A stretch of 64,000 bases of DNA from Symbiodinium natans (lineage: Eukaryota > Sar > Dinophyceae > Suessiales > Symbiodiniaceae), in assembly GCA_905221605.1 (NCBI GenBank), contig CAJNDS010000333.1:23501-87500 (forward strand). The letters run 5' to 3'. The notes under the pieces were generated by a model. That model did not search any database. It was not told the DNA's origin and saw only the letters and a list, made by a program, of their open reading frames with translations. The number at the start of each line of letters is the position of its first letter. The stretch's first letter is position 1. Position numbers and translations under genes: made by a program. Shown piece after piece: positions 24,215 through 36,515 of the stretch.

Positions 24215-27200
24215 GCATTTCAGCCAACATCCGTGACGAGCTTGGGATGAGTCCTTTGATGCTGCCACATGCCTGCATTGACAAGGTGATGCCCCAATTT
24301 TGCAAGCACAAGATGGCAACGGATTGTACAGTGTCGCGCAGCATCAAGCTCTCATACGCATCGTGCAGCAGCTGACATGTGGAGTGTGTTTGTGCTGGTG
24401 TGTTTCTTCAAGTTTACTTGTGCTCATGGTGAGCACTGGGTTGCACCATCACTGGACCGTCACAAATTGGGTGCTAATTTCCAGCTTGCGAAGCTGTTCT
24501 GGCATTGTCGGATGCGTGATGATCCGGGTAGCCACGTAACCGCTTGAGTTTTCACAAAGGCTGTGTCGTCAAAGTGCGGTGCGTCAGTCCGAGGTGCTGC
24601 ATTGCAGATAGTAGCTGCCTCAGTTCCACCTGCTTTTCAGCTCTTGTCTTTGTACCTCCAGGACAAGCAGGCTTGTGCAGCTGCTCTCTCAGTCTGTTGA
24701 ACTTTAACGCTTCGCGACCCGCTTCTGCCTGACCAGATCCCAGAAGGTCTTCCAGCATACACAGGAGGTCCATTGAGGCCATTTGAGGCCCATGTGAGCA
24801 TGCGCAGGAAGGGGGGGTGGAAAGGGGCTTGAGAAGAAGAGCGGAAGCGGGATGGGGTGATTGATAAGGAGTTCATGCTGGTTCATGCAAGATCCACAGA
24901 AGTGTGCATGAGATGTTCATAGAAAGACCGCAGAGGGTCCATCACCCATGGATGTCCAGACACAGGAGGGGTGGGGGGCTTGAGCTGGTGCATTTGGGCG
25001 ATTCTGGGATCAGAATGTGACACTTGTTTGCGGTAGGACCTTAGAACTACTGGCCCGCACGCCCTCACATGAGTGACACGCCTCTCTGGCTCTCCACTGC
25101 CGTTGTCGCCAGCTCGCGATGAAGTGCACAGTGTACATCGTCATGGGCGGAAGGAGCCGGCAAACAAGCAAAGCAACCAAGTCAGCATGCAAACATGTGC
25201 TATTTTCGTTCTCCTTGAGGATGTGAGTACGTCTTATTCAACAAGAGTGGTGTCTCAGTTTTGCAACTCTGAGATTCGACTGCACCCCTTGTTCATCCAA
25301 CAGTAACAAGACTAAGGGTGAATGACGCTCTGACAATTTATCATCGATGCATACTCCGTGTTGTCGCATGTCTTAATGTGCCGTCGTAGCTTGATTTACT
25401 ATATCATCTATATCTACCGACAACAGTGGGCCCCCTTTGCGCGCGCGAGTTTGTGACGGCAGCTTGTTGCACGTGCTTTGCCTTGCAGGAGGCTACAGCA
25501 GTTGCGCGGGCAGGGATGCTCGGGGATAGCATTTGTTGCGGGTCCTTTCTGTGTGCCACAGCTGCCAGCTGCATTGTCACAGTATGGCCCGTAGCTTTGT
25601 AAAGGGTGCTTGCAATCATAGTACCAAGATAGACGCATGTATTGGGGATGTCCAAGAGCGGTCCGTGGCCAGCAAGTTATTCTGTGTACGGTATTGGTTA
25701 TGCCACGCCATGCCAATGCCGGTACTTCCTCCAGAGCCGCGAAGGCTTTGCTGGAGAATTCCGCGGACTTGAACGCGATCGGTCCCGGAGGCCCGGCCTG
25801 AACCAAGGTAACCACAGGCACCAGATGTGACCAAAGGTAACACATTTGGTACCACATGGAACCACATGTAACCAAATGAAACCAGAATTCCCCCCTGTGT
25901 TGGGACCAAGCGACAGGGTGCGGGGACGAGTTTCGTCAAAGCATGTTGCTGTAGTTTTTGTTTTTCACCACCTTCGGTGTGGAGTTGGATGTGAACTCAG
26001 CTTTTCTCGCCAGGGTCTCCTCACTCCTCGCTCTCGCTCGGGTCACCTGGCCCGAGCCTCTTGCTCCCAGATTCCCGAAGACATCCACATACTACAGGGT
26101 CCCTGCCTACTCAGAAGAAGCCTGCAGGGAACGCCACAGAGAACTCATGGAGTGCCTTCGAGAATTCTGCGGAGCATCCCCGGAGTGCCTACTAGCGAAT
26201 CCTGCAGTCCGCTAAGAATCAGTGGAGCATAGCTGAGCATTGTGGTGCGACTGCTGGAGAAATCCCGCATAGAATCCCCCAAGTGCCAGCCCTTGGAGAA
26301 TCTCTCGAGAGCGCCCACGTATCCCAACACCGCACCCCTCACCAGAGCCAATTAGTTTTTCGCAGCAAAGCAGTAAACCGTTGAGGAAGAAGCACAAGAG
26401 TCTCCACAAAGCTCTGGTGCTCGCACTTAGAGGAAGGGTGTGTGCCACTGTGTTTGGGCCTGTCGTGATGGGGGTTCGGAGCATGCGGTGGTGCACGTGC
26501 AAAATATTCACCCCGAGTGGGGTGACGGTTTTCGCGGTTGCTTTGGAAGAAGTAGGCTGCTTAGACGGGGTTTGAGATTCGGGGGTTGGGATCGGCCTGG
26601 GTCGCAAGTGTTTGGCGCCCATTGTCTCGCAAAAAACCCTGCTTTCTTTATGTTCCAAGTTCTCTAGGGTCTGTGTTTGATGCACCCTGTGTGCTTGTGC
26701 AGGGTTGGTAGTACAAGCCTGAACAAGCTTGTGTGCCGGCCGCATTTGGAGCAGCTGGGCTAGGTTGGCCACCAATCTTCTTTGCTGCTTTCTACTGTGA
26801 TTTTGATGTCGCTTGCTGAGCTTCTGTGAGATGTGGAGAAAGTGTCTACGGGATACGGGAGTGCAGGAATACGGTGCCTGTTGGGCTGAATCTGAGGTCA
26901 TGCGGACGCTCATACACGCGCAGGCGCTGTTCGATCATGCTGCGTTTCCGAGTCTGTCTCAGTCATTCTCAGTCTACCGCTCGGCAACAGTAGTGTCGAA
27001 ATTGGAGCCGAACATGTTGGCTGAAGCATGCTGAAACGATCAGGGGTCCCCTGTTCGTTCCCAAGGGGTTTGCGTATCCAGGGAGGCTTTGTGCTGGGAT
27101 GAAGGGCTCGGGCCCAGCACCTGCGTTTGCTGAGTGGTACATCTCAAGTCGGTGAAGAGACGAAGCCTTCAATCATTCTCTCGTGAATGCTGTGGCTAAA

Positions 27201-28074
27201 GCGGCTAGATGCAAGGTAAAAGAAGCGATGCCACACTTTGTTTAGGTTGACTTAGGTTGTGTCTTGTTGACTGACAGTGTGACGTCAACATCCGCGACGA
27301 GTCGGGCCGATCGCTTGCGAGCTGGGCAAGATATGGCGATCAGGCTCTGGCATGGCATGACCCAATGACGTCTTTCGTGAGAGAGAATGTGAAACTTGTT
27401 TTGGCAACAGATCGAAGTGCTTCAGATGTTTTTCCACGTGAACAGACATGACAAGAACATGCAAGAACCATCAAGAACTCCATGGTATCTCAAATGCCTT
27501 CAAATGCCTTGCAAGCAGCACTTCCAGGACCGGGAACACCAGAAGGCCCCTGTGCTCAGTTTGGCATTCAGCTAGTCCTGCTGTGGAGTTGATGTCGAGA
27601 TATGTCGAGGCTGTTAAGGGTTCTGCACTGCCGATGTGAGCAGCACGCGCGCATGTTGTGGTTTTGCAAGATTTTGCAAGCATGGCCGGAGCACTGAGAG
27701 AGGCAGTTCTCAAGATGCTGTACCGCCACGGTTTCCCCCCTCCGGTGGAGGCAACCCACCTGGGCTTCGGCGGTAGCTCTTTCGCGACACGCAAGTTCAT
27801 CGTGCCCAGGCTAAGGTGAAGCTGGGCCAGCTGCCATGGCCCCAGACAATGGAATGGTTGGCGCGGGTGTGAAGCTTTGCTGCTCCCCGCTCCTTTTGAG
27901 GAAGCCAGACTTTTGGGCACCCATTCCGGTGGACCAGAAGCTTTCGGTGTCGTGGCTAGTGCGGCTAGTGAGTGTGCACTTTTGAATCGAGCAACGTCGA
28001 GTTCTAAAAGTCTGTACTGGGCTATCAAGGAATTGCTGTCCCACGGAGCCGATCTCGTCTGGAAGGACCACTAG
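24215..28074 (+). CDS. Ankyrin-repeat protein, scattered exons
   Basis: Several + strand exons have ankyrin-repeat character. 24215-24285 (AG|G acceptor, GTGATG donor) reads ISANIRDELGMSPLMLPHA, close to the nxrDexGmTPLmlA repeat pattern; about 24306-24375 reads DGNGLYSVAQHQALIRIVQQ. 25735-25790 (after CTCCAG, GC donor) reads AAKALLENSADLNAIGPG. 27278-27440 (after TGACAG) begins CDVNIRDESGRSLASWARYG. 27682-27735 reads ALREAVLKMLYRHGF. About 27990-28074 contains AIKELLSHGADLVWKD. Ankyrin repeats mediate protein binding; no fused domain is visible. Frames between exons were not all reconciled, so this may be one long gene or two. Start and stop are not located. Confidence 0.5.
25985..26310. repeat. 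Degenerate ~32-bp units, locus 2
   Basis: Related to 17985-18260: GGAGTGCCTTCGAGAATTCTGCGGAG, then GGAGAAATCCCGCATAGAATC and CTTGGAGAATCTCTCGAGAG-like units. The units are looser than at locus 1. The region lies between candidate ankyrin exons and is probably intronic. Confidence 0.4.
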
Positions 28075-28784
28075 AGAAGAGATCTCAGAGACCGGGAAAG
28101 TACAGCGCGATGAGTGCAGAGAGTTATCTGAAGAGAGCAGGTTGCACATCCTTCATGGTCAGTGAGAGATTAAAGCTTTGCTTGAGGATTGTCGAGGGCG
28201 TACCTTTGGAAAGAGAAGACAGCTGACATACCGTCACCATGATTCAGACGACGAGGGAACCTCCTCGAAGCAGCTTGTACAGGACATTTCGTTGAACCCT
28301 TACCAGGGGCAGATTTAGGGCATTGCAGAAGACAAGCTACAGGCAAGTTTGTCTCAGCGTGTCGTTGTAATGCTTGAAGTGCTGCACGGGCTCTCAATGG
28401 CTCTCACCATCTCACATTCTCACACATGCAGATCGGGAGTGTTCAAAGAATGTGCTCCCCTTCTCCGCAGTGGGCTTAAAAGAGAGCCAATCAGCATTGA
28501 CTCTTCTTCGGAGTTGCTGCATACATAGGACATGAGTGACAGCCAAAGCCTTTGCCAAATCGTTGCGACAGAGATGCAACAAAAATAGAAGGAACCACAC
28601 GAGCAAAAAAACAAAGCCTGGCCAAGCTCTATGGCACCAAATCCCAGCACTGTGGCAAGACGGGCCTTCTGCTCGCTAAGAGCCCAAGCCGAGATGTGCA
28701 ACCTGTGCGAACGGCGGTTGGCGTGATAGGCAGTCAGCAGGAGCGGGATCGGGGCGCCTGGGCGCGGGGGCTTGCCCTCTGGCC

Positions 28785-28788
<4 letters not shown>
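28075..28788. other. No confident gene
   Basis: A + strand stretch at 28110-28190 (MSAESYLKRAGCTSF) may be a further exon of the ankyrin-like gene, but no splice pair was fixed. Nothing else was recognised up to the GA array. Confidence 0.3.
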
Positions 28789-28877
<89 letters not shown>

Positions 28878-28965
28878 CGACAGAGAGAGAGAGGGAGGAA
28901 GGGAGAGAGAGAGAGACAAAGAGAGAGAGAGAGAGAGACAGAGAGAGAGAGGGAGAGAGAGGGAC
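28789..28965. repeat. (GA)n microsatellite with interruptions
   Basis: About 175 bp of GAGAGA with scattered AAA, GACA and GGGA interruptions, becoming more degenerate to the right. Its minus-strand translation is Ser/Leu polymer only. Confidence 0.95.
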
Positions 28966-29305
28966 AGGTCAAGGAAGAACCCCGGGGCTTTGTAGCGGGG
29001 GAGGGGGGGCTTTCAGGATTGTCAGTTCAGGTTTGGGCCAGGTTGTAGTGCTTCGAGGTTGGAGTTTGGAGTGACATAAGGGGGCCATTGACTGCAGGTC
29101 TTACGTCAGGTCGGGAGCCGGGGGACCACACTGCCGACATAGTGGGGCAGAGTGATGGGGTAACGGGGTAGTGGGGTGATAGGGTATAAACGGGATCCAG
29201 GGGGGCATAACAGTCGGCAGAGTACACCCGGGCACCGGACACCACCAGCAACCACCCCGAAACAGGGGCGGGCAAAGATGCCCGGGGCGCCGACCCCAAG
29301 CCCCT

Positions 29306-29306
<1 letters not shown>

Positions 29307-29336
<30 letters not shown>

Positions 29337-29370
29337 GAGGGACAGGGAGAGGGAGAGAGGGAGACAGGGA
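29307..29370. repeat. (GAAA)n then (GGGA/GAGA)n microsatellite
   Basis: Seven GAAA units are followed by GAGGGACAGGGAGAGGG-type purine sequence. The strand asymmetry (purines on +) matches the other GA arrays in the window. Confidence 0.85.
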
Positions 29371-29600
29371 GAGAGACCAAGGTGGGGTGAGTCGACCGAC
29401 AGACCGCTTCGCCAGAAGAGATCTCATGCCTCACTGGAACATCAACGGCACGATAGCTGCGACATCTCTCAACAGAAGCATGCACAGTGGCCCCTTCCGC
29501 CAAAAAACCGCAACTGCACATGTAAACTAAAAATGCAAGCATGTCAACACCCGACTTTCTTCCTTGACCAACCCAGCGAATTAGCAGACACGAAAGTTGA

Positions 29601-30032
<432 letters not shown>

Positions 30033-32150
30033 ACTCCAATGAGCACACCGCTCTTGCCCATGGCTTATGATCTGGGATGCTGTGTGCAGAGTTTCGAGCT
30101 TGCGGGGTTTCGATCTAAGGAACACGGTCCCTTAGTACATTTTTGTTTTAAAACCTTCTTTGCAGGGTTGTGACGTACGAGCCCTTGGGTGTTTATAGAT
30201 TTATAGGGTATATATGGGGCATATAAGGGTTCCCCAATTAAAGGGTTTATGTTAGAGGACCATGTGATTACGCTTACTTTCTATTGCTTTCTTCAGAGAA
30301 GAGACCCCATGGTCTGAGGTGGCTCACTTGAAGCCCTAAACCCTTGGGCTATGAAATCTCTTTGCGGACTAATAATCAGCAGCGCGTGTCGGTCCAACTT
30401 GTGACTTATGGATTGTTGCCGTAGGTTTTCCACGCACCACTCGAAGGACAGACAAGAAACCGTCGATCACAGCCGAATGCTTCTCAGGGCCCCGGATCCA
30501 AGTGGCCCGCATGCCTCGATTACAAATGCGTGGGAGTGCCCAAGGAACTCCGTGATGTGCGATGCTAGATCTGTAAAGCGTGAGAAGCCATCGCCCGCCT
30601 TCTGCTTCGCGCTGGTACAACTTTCAAAGGCTTACGTTCTTGGGGTCCTTTGGCGGAGGACCCGGAGCCGCGGAGATGGTTGGAAAAAATCGAGGAATCT
30701 GAAGAATACAACTAGGATAAAACACAATGCATTTTGTCATTTTAAATCGCACCATCTTGTGCCTGATGCCAGAGCCTTCACGACAAATCTGACAGACGCT
30801 GGATGAAATAAAGCCCCAACGGGCTGCTTGTCTGCCGGAGCGACCTTTGTAGTCTTGTCTTGCAGAGGCACGAAAGAAGCGCGCCAGACCCATCAGAGGC
30901 TTACTGTGCTGACTGGTTGTCTGGTTGGAATGTTCGTCGAGTGGGTTGAAACTGTGCCATGTTAGAGGTACGTGTGCAAGGAACCGGTAGATGGCAGGAG
31001 TAGGGAGAACAGAGGTTTCAAAGTGAGCCTCCATGTTTGTGTGACCTCTCGCACAAGCCGCTGTGGCTGTTCTCCATGCAATGTTACCAATGCATGGTCA
31101 TCTGGTTGGGGGATGTTGAGGAGTCATGCAGGCAGAGGGGGACGATGAGGGGGTGATGGGCTTTGGTCCGAAGTCTTGGCAGGTGGCCCGCGTGCGCGCG
31201 CTGGCGCCAGGTGCCGATGTGGGGACGTGTGTGGTCGTCTCTGTTGGTTGTGTCTGGTGGTTTCTGGCGAAGCGCATCGTGACGCTCCCTTGCTCTTTAT
31301 GCTCTGTCTCGAGGACTCGAGGCAGACGATCCTGATCGTCTGGGCTCAGAGGCATCAGCTAAAAAAAGTCAACAAGACTGCTGTGTAGAGCAAGGCCACA
31401 TTACAGTAGAGAGGATTTAGACTGTTGATCTTGCCTGATATTGATGGTATTGGTGTATGTGCGTGTGTGCGTGTTTTAGCAAGACAGCTGCAGGGCCTAA
31501 GGTCCTAGATTCTTTCTCCAGACAAAGTTTGATGCGATGGAAAACTGCAGCACCATGACTCATGCAGCAAGTCTGTACAAGGCTGATGCATTTGAGCCAT
31601 CTTGGCCAGATGACATGCTCGTAAGCTATGGGCCGTTAGCATTGAGCCGACCTTGCTGCGTTGATTCGGTTTGCCTGGCTCGAATTTGCTGGCCGTTTGA
31701 CCGTATTGTCTTCCCGTCAGGCAGGGCAATTCGATGGTTTGGCACACTATATAACTATGTACACATCCGTGCGCGTGCGTCGTACGCAAGCCCTTAGGTT
31801 CTCCATGAGTTTGAAGCTTGCAAGAGCTTGCAAAGGATCTTGCAAGAGGCTTGCCTTGCCCTGCTCCCAACCATTCCGACTGTCCCAAAATCCATCAAAA
31901 TTGAACATGATATAACATGATCGTAGAGCGGCTAAGTGCAGGCGGCACCTCTGTGGACCTCTCTGTGGACCTCGGGGTCCTGCAGGTCGAGGTCGAGAGC
32001 AGTGATATCGTGGGCATCGGGTGTGGCCTTGTGGGCCGCCTGGGCCTGTGCCTGGGCACAACAGTCCTTGCGCACATTGCGCCGTGGTATTGCGCCGTGA
32101 GGGATGTCCTTCTTCTGGCAACTGCTACTTGGCTGCAACGCGAGGAATGA
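30033..32150. other. No recognisable gene
   Basis: Isolated ORFs on both strands show no motif or consistent splice pairs. A GTCGAGGTCGAGAGC-containing + strand stretch near 31985-32080 (VEVESSDIVGIGCGLVGRLG) follows a CCTGCAG acceptor-like site and might be an exon; support is weak. Confidence 0.35.
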
Positions 32151-32545
32151 TCCGCTCCATAAATTCAGAGCACTGCAAGGAGTGCCATGCGATCTCGCCG
32201 CTTCCCAGGCCGGAGAAAGATGCACTTGCAGACCTGCCAGATCCTGGCGCCGACGAGGAGGAGAGAGGTCCGTTGTGAATTTTGCCTCAGGCCCCTTGAT
32301 CAGGCCTCTGACAGAAAGCACGAGCGAGAAAAGATCTGGACGCTTGAAGCTGGTCCGAAGTGCCTAAAACACAGGGTATCATGGGGCATCCTTGAAAGGG
32401 CAAATTTGAGGGCTGATCAATTTCAGAAAATACATGCCCAGGAGAAGCGTGTCAAGGAAGCCGCCTTGAAGAGGTCGCAGGGCTCGGTCAAAGCATTGTC
32501 TCCAGGATGTTTGTTGCATGTGCCATTCCGTTTCATCCACTGATA
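32151..32545 (+). CDS. Candidate exons, unidentified
   Basis: About 32163-32278 reads SEHCKECHAISPLPRPEKDA then LADLPDPGADEEERGPL. A second frame at about 32395-32540 reads ILERANLRADQFQKIHAQEK then RVKEAALKRSQGSVKALSPG, helix-like and charged. Both are coding-like in composition. No family is recognised and the junction was not solved. Confidence 0.35.
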
Positions 32546-32767
32546 CCTCCCCCCTGACTGCAATGGAAGGCCAGGCATGCTGGGACTGGTGAATGAGGAC
32601 CCGGCAACGCCGAACTTCACAGCAGCAATATGCCGTTTGCTTGCCTTCTGTACCGCGGGAAATGCGAGGAGCCGTAGATCTAGCAGCTAGCATTACCTAG
32701 CTAATCGATCTGGGGATACCCTCCGACAGTGAACCTGTCACCTCTTCATGTTCTGGGCAGTGCGCAC

Positions 32768-32850
32768 CCTCAAGAGTAGGCACGGGTGATGCAGCATATT
32801 GCAACATTCAAGAGTAGGTCCGGGTGATGCAGCATATTGCAACATACCAG
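32768..32850. repeat. Tandem duplication, ~45 bp
   Basis: The phrase GAGTAGG(C/T)(A/C)CGGGTGATGCAGCATATTGCAACAT occurs twice in direct succession (about 32773-32810 and 32812-32848), with two differences. Confidence 0.85.
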
Positions 32851-35700
32851 CAGTGATGGGAATAATGGGGGGACGCAGACACGAGAAATGTGAGTTTTGT
32901 GCCGTTTAGCAGTGGTTCAGCCTTGACTCCAGCTAGGTGACTGCGAAACTTTCACACCGTCGACTTGCCCGCGCACGGTGGCCCACAGCTTTTGACTCCA
33001 AGATCATTCGATGGTATTGGGTCCCCAAACACCCCTAAGGAAGGAAGAAGAGGAAGAAGAGACGGCTTCCATAAATGCGTGCGCGAGTTGCTGGAGGTTG
33101 ATGGATGCTGCTGGAAGATCGGGGGTGGGGGCTGCGCACCGCACGGCGTAAAAGATCCCTTTGAGAGAGAGAAAGAACCCGTGTTTGTTTCGACGGATGA
33201 CCGCAGGCCCTCCTTCAAGCTTTGAAGGCCCCTTGACAGAAAACGAGATGTTTCCCACACAGTTGTTTCTGCACTTTGGAGCGCAGGAAGACAAAGCGGC
33301 CGAGCCCGCTGTTCAGTCCGGGCCCCAAGAAGCGCCCGACACAAGGTCTCGTTTGTCATGGTTAGATTCTGATAGGGCTGTGTGCCAATATTAATTGCTT
33401 GTAACAGGGTCGTGGCCCACACACGCGACATACCCCGTTATATAGGGTATGTATCAGTGCTCGGGGTTTTGCGACAGACCTGCTTCTTGTTGTCTTGTTT
33501 CCCCTTTTGGCTACCAGTCGTGCATACGCGCGACAGAGGTCTGTATCAAGACGGGCGTTACACAGGTCTGTAACAGATGGTTTCGCGCGCGGTCCGCGGC
33601 AACCGGGGGTTTTGGCACACGGCCTAATAAATAGATCTCCCAAATTCAAGGCTTTCCCCTTATTCCCCTTCTTTATCATGGACATAGTGCCATCTGCTCC
33701 TCCTGTATTGGGTGAGATCCAAACCCCAGTTTCTGCGAATCCTTCATCGCCGCGTGCTCTGCCACCCCGCGTTGGGCCAACATAAGGTGGCCACCAGTGA
33801 AGCCTCTGCCACCAGTGGGAAGCCAAGGACAACTTGTCTTACACTTGACAGACTTGACAGTGCGAGTTGTCAGCAACGAAAACTCGCCAAGGCAGAGTCA
33901 GACCGTGGCGCACTCAGAGTGTGAGCTGTGGACGCAGATGCAACAGCCCTCGAATCGCCCGAATCTCACGTATTTGGAGCCTTTGATACTGGGATCGTTC
34001 TTTCTGTTCTTTCTGGGCACCTCGGAGACTCCAAGCAACGAAGCATTCAGCACGTGCAGCAGCTGGTCTAGTGCGTCGTGTGGACAGAGGCCGCAGCCGC
34101 GGTGGGCGTGACAGACGAAGGACTCAGTGATAGTGAGGGCACGTGACCTGAACTATAGGATCTGCGTATATCTGCGTCTAGACATGTTTCAGCTTGAGTA
34201 GAAACGCGGTACGTATGGCACGGCAAGTTCCGCTGCGGTACGCTAGATCATGAACATGTAGGCGCGGCGGCTCAGAGAAGGTCCCGGACACTTACGCCCA
34301 GGACTGTCAGACAGCGAATTCAAGCCTGGTGTTCCTCCAATGGCGAACAAGTTCTGCCCACACATCAACTTCACAAGCATTCATTGAACGTGGGCTTCTT
34401 ATGCAGAGCTGTACAAAATCCCTGGCATAAAGTGCAAGTTGCGAACTTCTTGCCAGCATTTGCCAAACCGGATTGAAGCCCCGATCAACTTACAAGGACT
34501 TCAGGGGCTATGGCCAGAATCATGGTCACAGCGATGACAAGCTAAGAAAGCCGCGAGACAACGGGTGGCTGCCTCAGGTCGCGAAAGCTAGCGCTTCGTT
34601 TCTATCTAAGTTAGCAGTAGAGGTCCGATGATGAATAATGGGGATTTTATTTATCCTCCCGCACGTCAGCATAGTGATGGCACTGGTGTCATCGTGTTGT
34701 CCAAGTTTGTTCCCTCCGAACAGACAACCCATGTGACAAGTTGTGCAGCTGAGTAGTTCTACGCTCTGTTTGATGGAATGTCTCGTCGTGACCAGCCGCC
34801 GATGGAAAATCTGTTTAGCTCGCGTTGTCTTTTGGGGCCCTGAGGCAGGGTTCTGCGATTTCTTTGGTCAGCGAAATCTTGGTTCTCCATTGACAAAAGG
34901 GTGGGGGGGGGGGGGTGGGGGGGGCGGGTGTTGGGAGGGTGGGAACCTCTGGGAACCTCGGGGAACCTCTGACGCCCACCGAATAATCACTCCGAAACGC
35001 TGCACCACCCTCAATCCCCAAAAGACAGCCAGTGTGTCCAGTTGAGTTTTTGATGCGGGCGTCGAGTTGTCCGACGAGAGCTTCGCACTATGCAGACATC
35101 CTGGACCCTAGTTGGACGATGTTTTCTACCTGGGATAGCGCTGAGTCAAACGCCTTCTCATCACATTGTCTTCGCACTCACCGGCGTGCCCGCGTGTATC
35201 AGATCAACATGATCAAAGTATAGAACGAGGTAGCAAGGTAGTTGAGCAGCTCTGTGTGCTCATCTGTGCTCAGCTGGCCTCTAGACCGTGGCCAACGCCC
35301 GGATCTGAGCATGCACTTTTACATTTTTCGACGAGAGCTTCTTGTTCCATCGGGCTTGCGAGGCCGGCGCCCCGAGCTTGGAAAGGGCCGCACAGGCACC
35401 TCGGCAGAGGGAGCGGGCATGATGCGATGTGGTTTTGTGGTTGTGGTTGCGTGCGAGGGAAAGCACACACGGCACCACCGTAGCATCACCCGGCTGCTGA
35501 GGCAAGGGCGGCTATAAAGGACGGGGTCAGTGAAGAGTTTGTTCCCTGAATGAACAGGATTGCACAGCAGCGGTACGAGTATCTCCCTTGATGCTCTGCA
35601 GAGCGCAGGAGATGAGAAGGGCAGCGTTGGCAAGAATGGCTACGGCATGGGCAAAGGCTTTTACAAAGGCCCGAGCTGTGCTCAGCCGTAGCTTTGCAGC
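32851..35700. other. Mostly unassigned sequence
   Basis: One + strand stretch at 33797-33990 looks coding (LPPVGSQGQLVLHLTDLTVR, then TQMQQPSNRPNLTYLEPL), without splice support. A G-tract (34902-34932) is followed by GGGAACCTCTGGGAACCTCGG-type direct repeats. No complete gene was found. Confidence 0.35.
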
Positions 35701-36515
35701 AGTCCATGCTTTGATTTGTGCTCGTGATTCATCGCGATGCCAGGCTACGAAAAGTTCGACAAGCCCGAGCGTCGCTTTGCTGCCGAGTTTGAGGGTCTCG
35801 GCTCTTTTTGCACCAGACACGGGATTGGCAATTGAGGCCCCTTCAGTCCCCTCTGTTCGTTGCCAGGCCGTGGGGGACGAGGCCAGGGGCAGACGGAGCG
35901 AAAGACCAGCAATCGTCGTTGATGGGACGGGCTGTCGCATTGCGTTGCAGTCGTAGCTGGCTGCGGCTGTGAGCTAGCAATGAACCTTCAATGTACGTTC
36001 GGCCATATGACCCTGTCGCCAAACAAGTGGTTGGCATACAACATTTCATGCACTGTTCACGAAGGCCCCATGAGGGAGTAGATGGAGAGCACTGGAGAGC
36101 TTAAGTAGTTTCGGCCGGCATTCTATGGGATTTCTCGAATTCGAGGCACCAGGCCCTGGGCGGAGGACCTGCCACCAAGGCCTCCGCGTGTGGAGGCTCG
36201 CAGCTCATTTGTCAAGGATCAACGGTCCCTTGCCACTGGCCGCAGGAGACGGTGGAGGCAAAGGCCCGCCAGAAAAGGGAAGAGCAAGAGCAGCAGACAC
36301 GCGTGGCACCCTTATGGCATATGGGTTCTTGAGACAGCCTGAGAAGATCCGTGAAGTCCTTGCCGCGGCTCAGACATCCCTCCGTATGGCCACCTCCGCA
36401 GAGGAACTTGAGAAGGCCATAGGCTTGGCCAAGGACGTACCAGAGCACGAGTGGAATGTGCATGCTATTGCATGCTGCATGGGGAGGGGCTTTCCACAAC
36501 CCTTTCTGCCACATT
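35701..36515 (+). CDS. Candidate exons, unidentified
   Basis: At about 35742-35810 one frame reads GYEKFDKPERRFAAEFEGLG after a GCCAG acceptor-like site. At 35866-35955, after TTGCCAG, another reads VGDEARGRRSERPAIVVDGT. At 36300-36470 a third reads QPEKIREVLAAAQTSLRMAT then SAEELEKAIGLAKDVPEHEW. Composition is coding-like. The three were not joined into one frame and no family is recognised. Confidence 0.35.

Noticed and set aside
31747-32321. Minus-strand ORFs of 124-129 codons over 31747-32321
   Set aside because: Pro/Arg/His-rich composition typical of antisense of GC-rich DNA; the + strand gives more protein-like segments.
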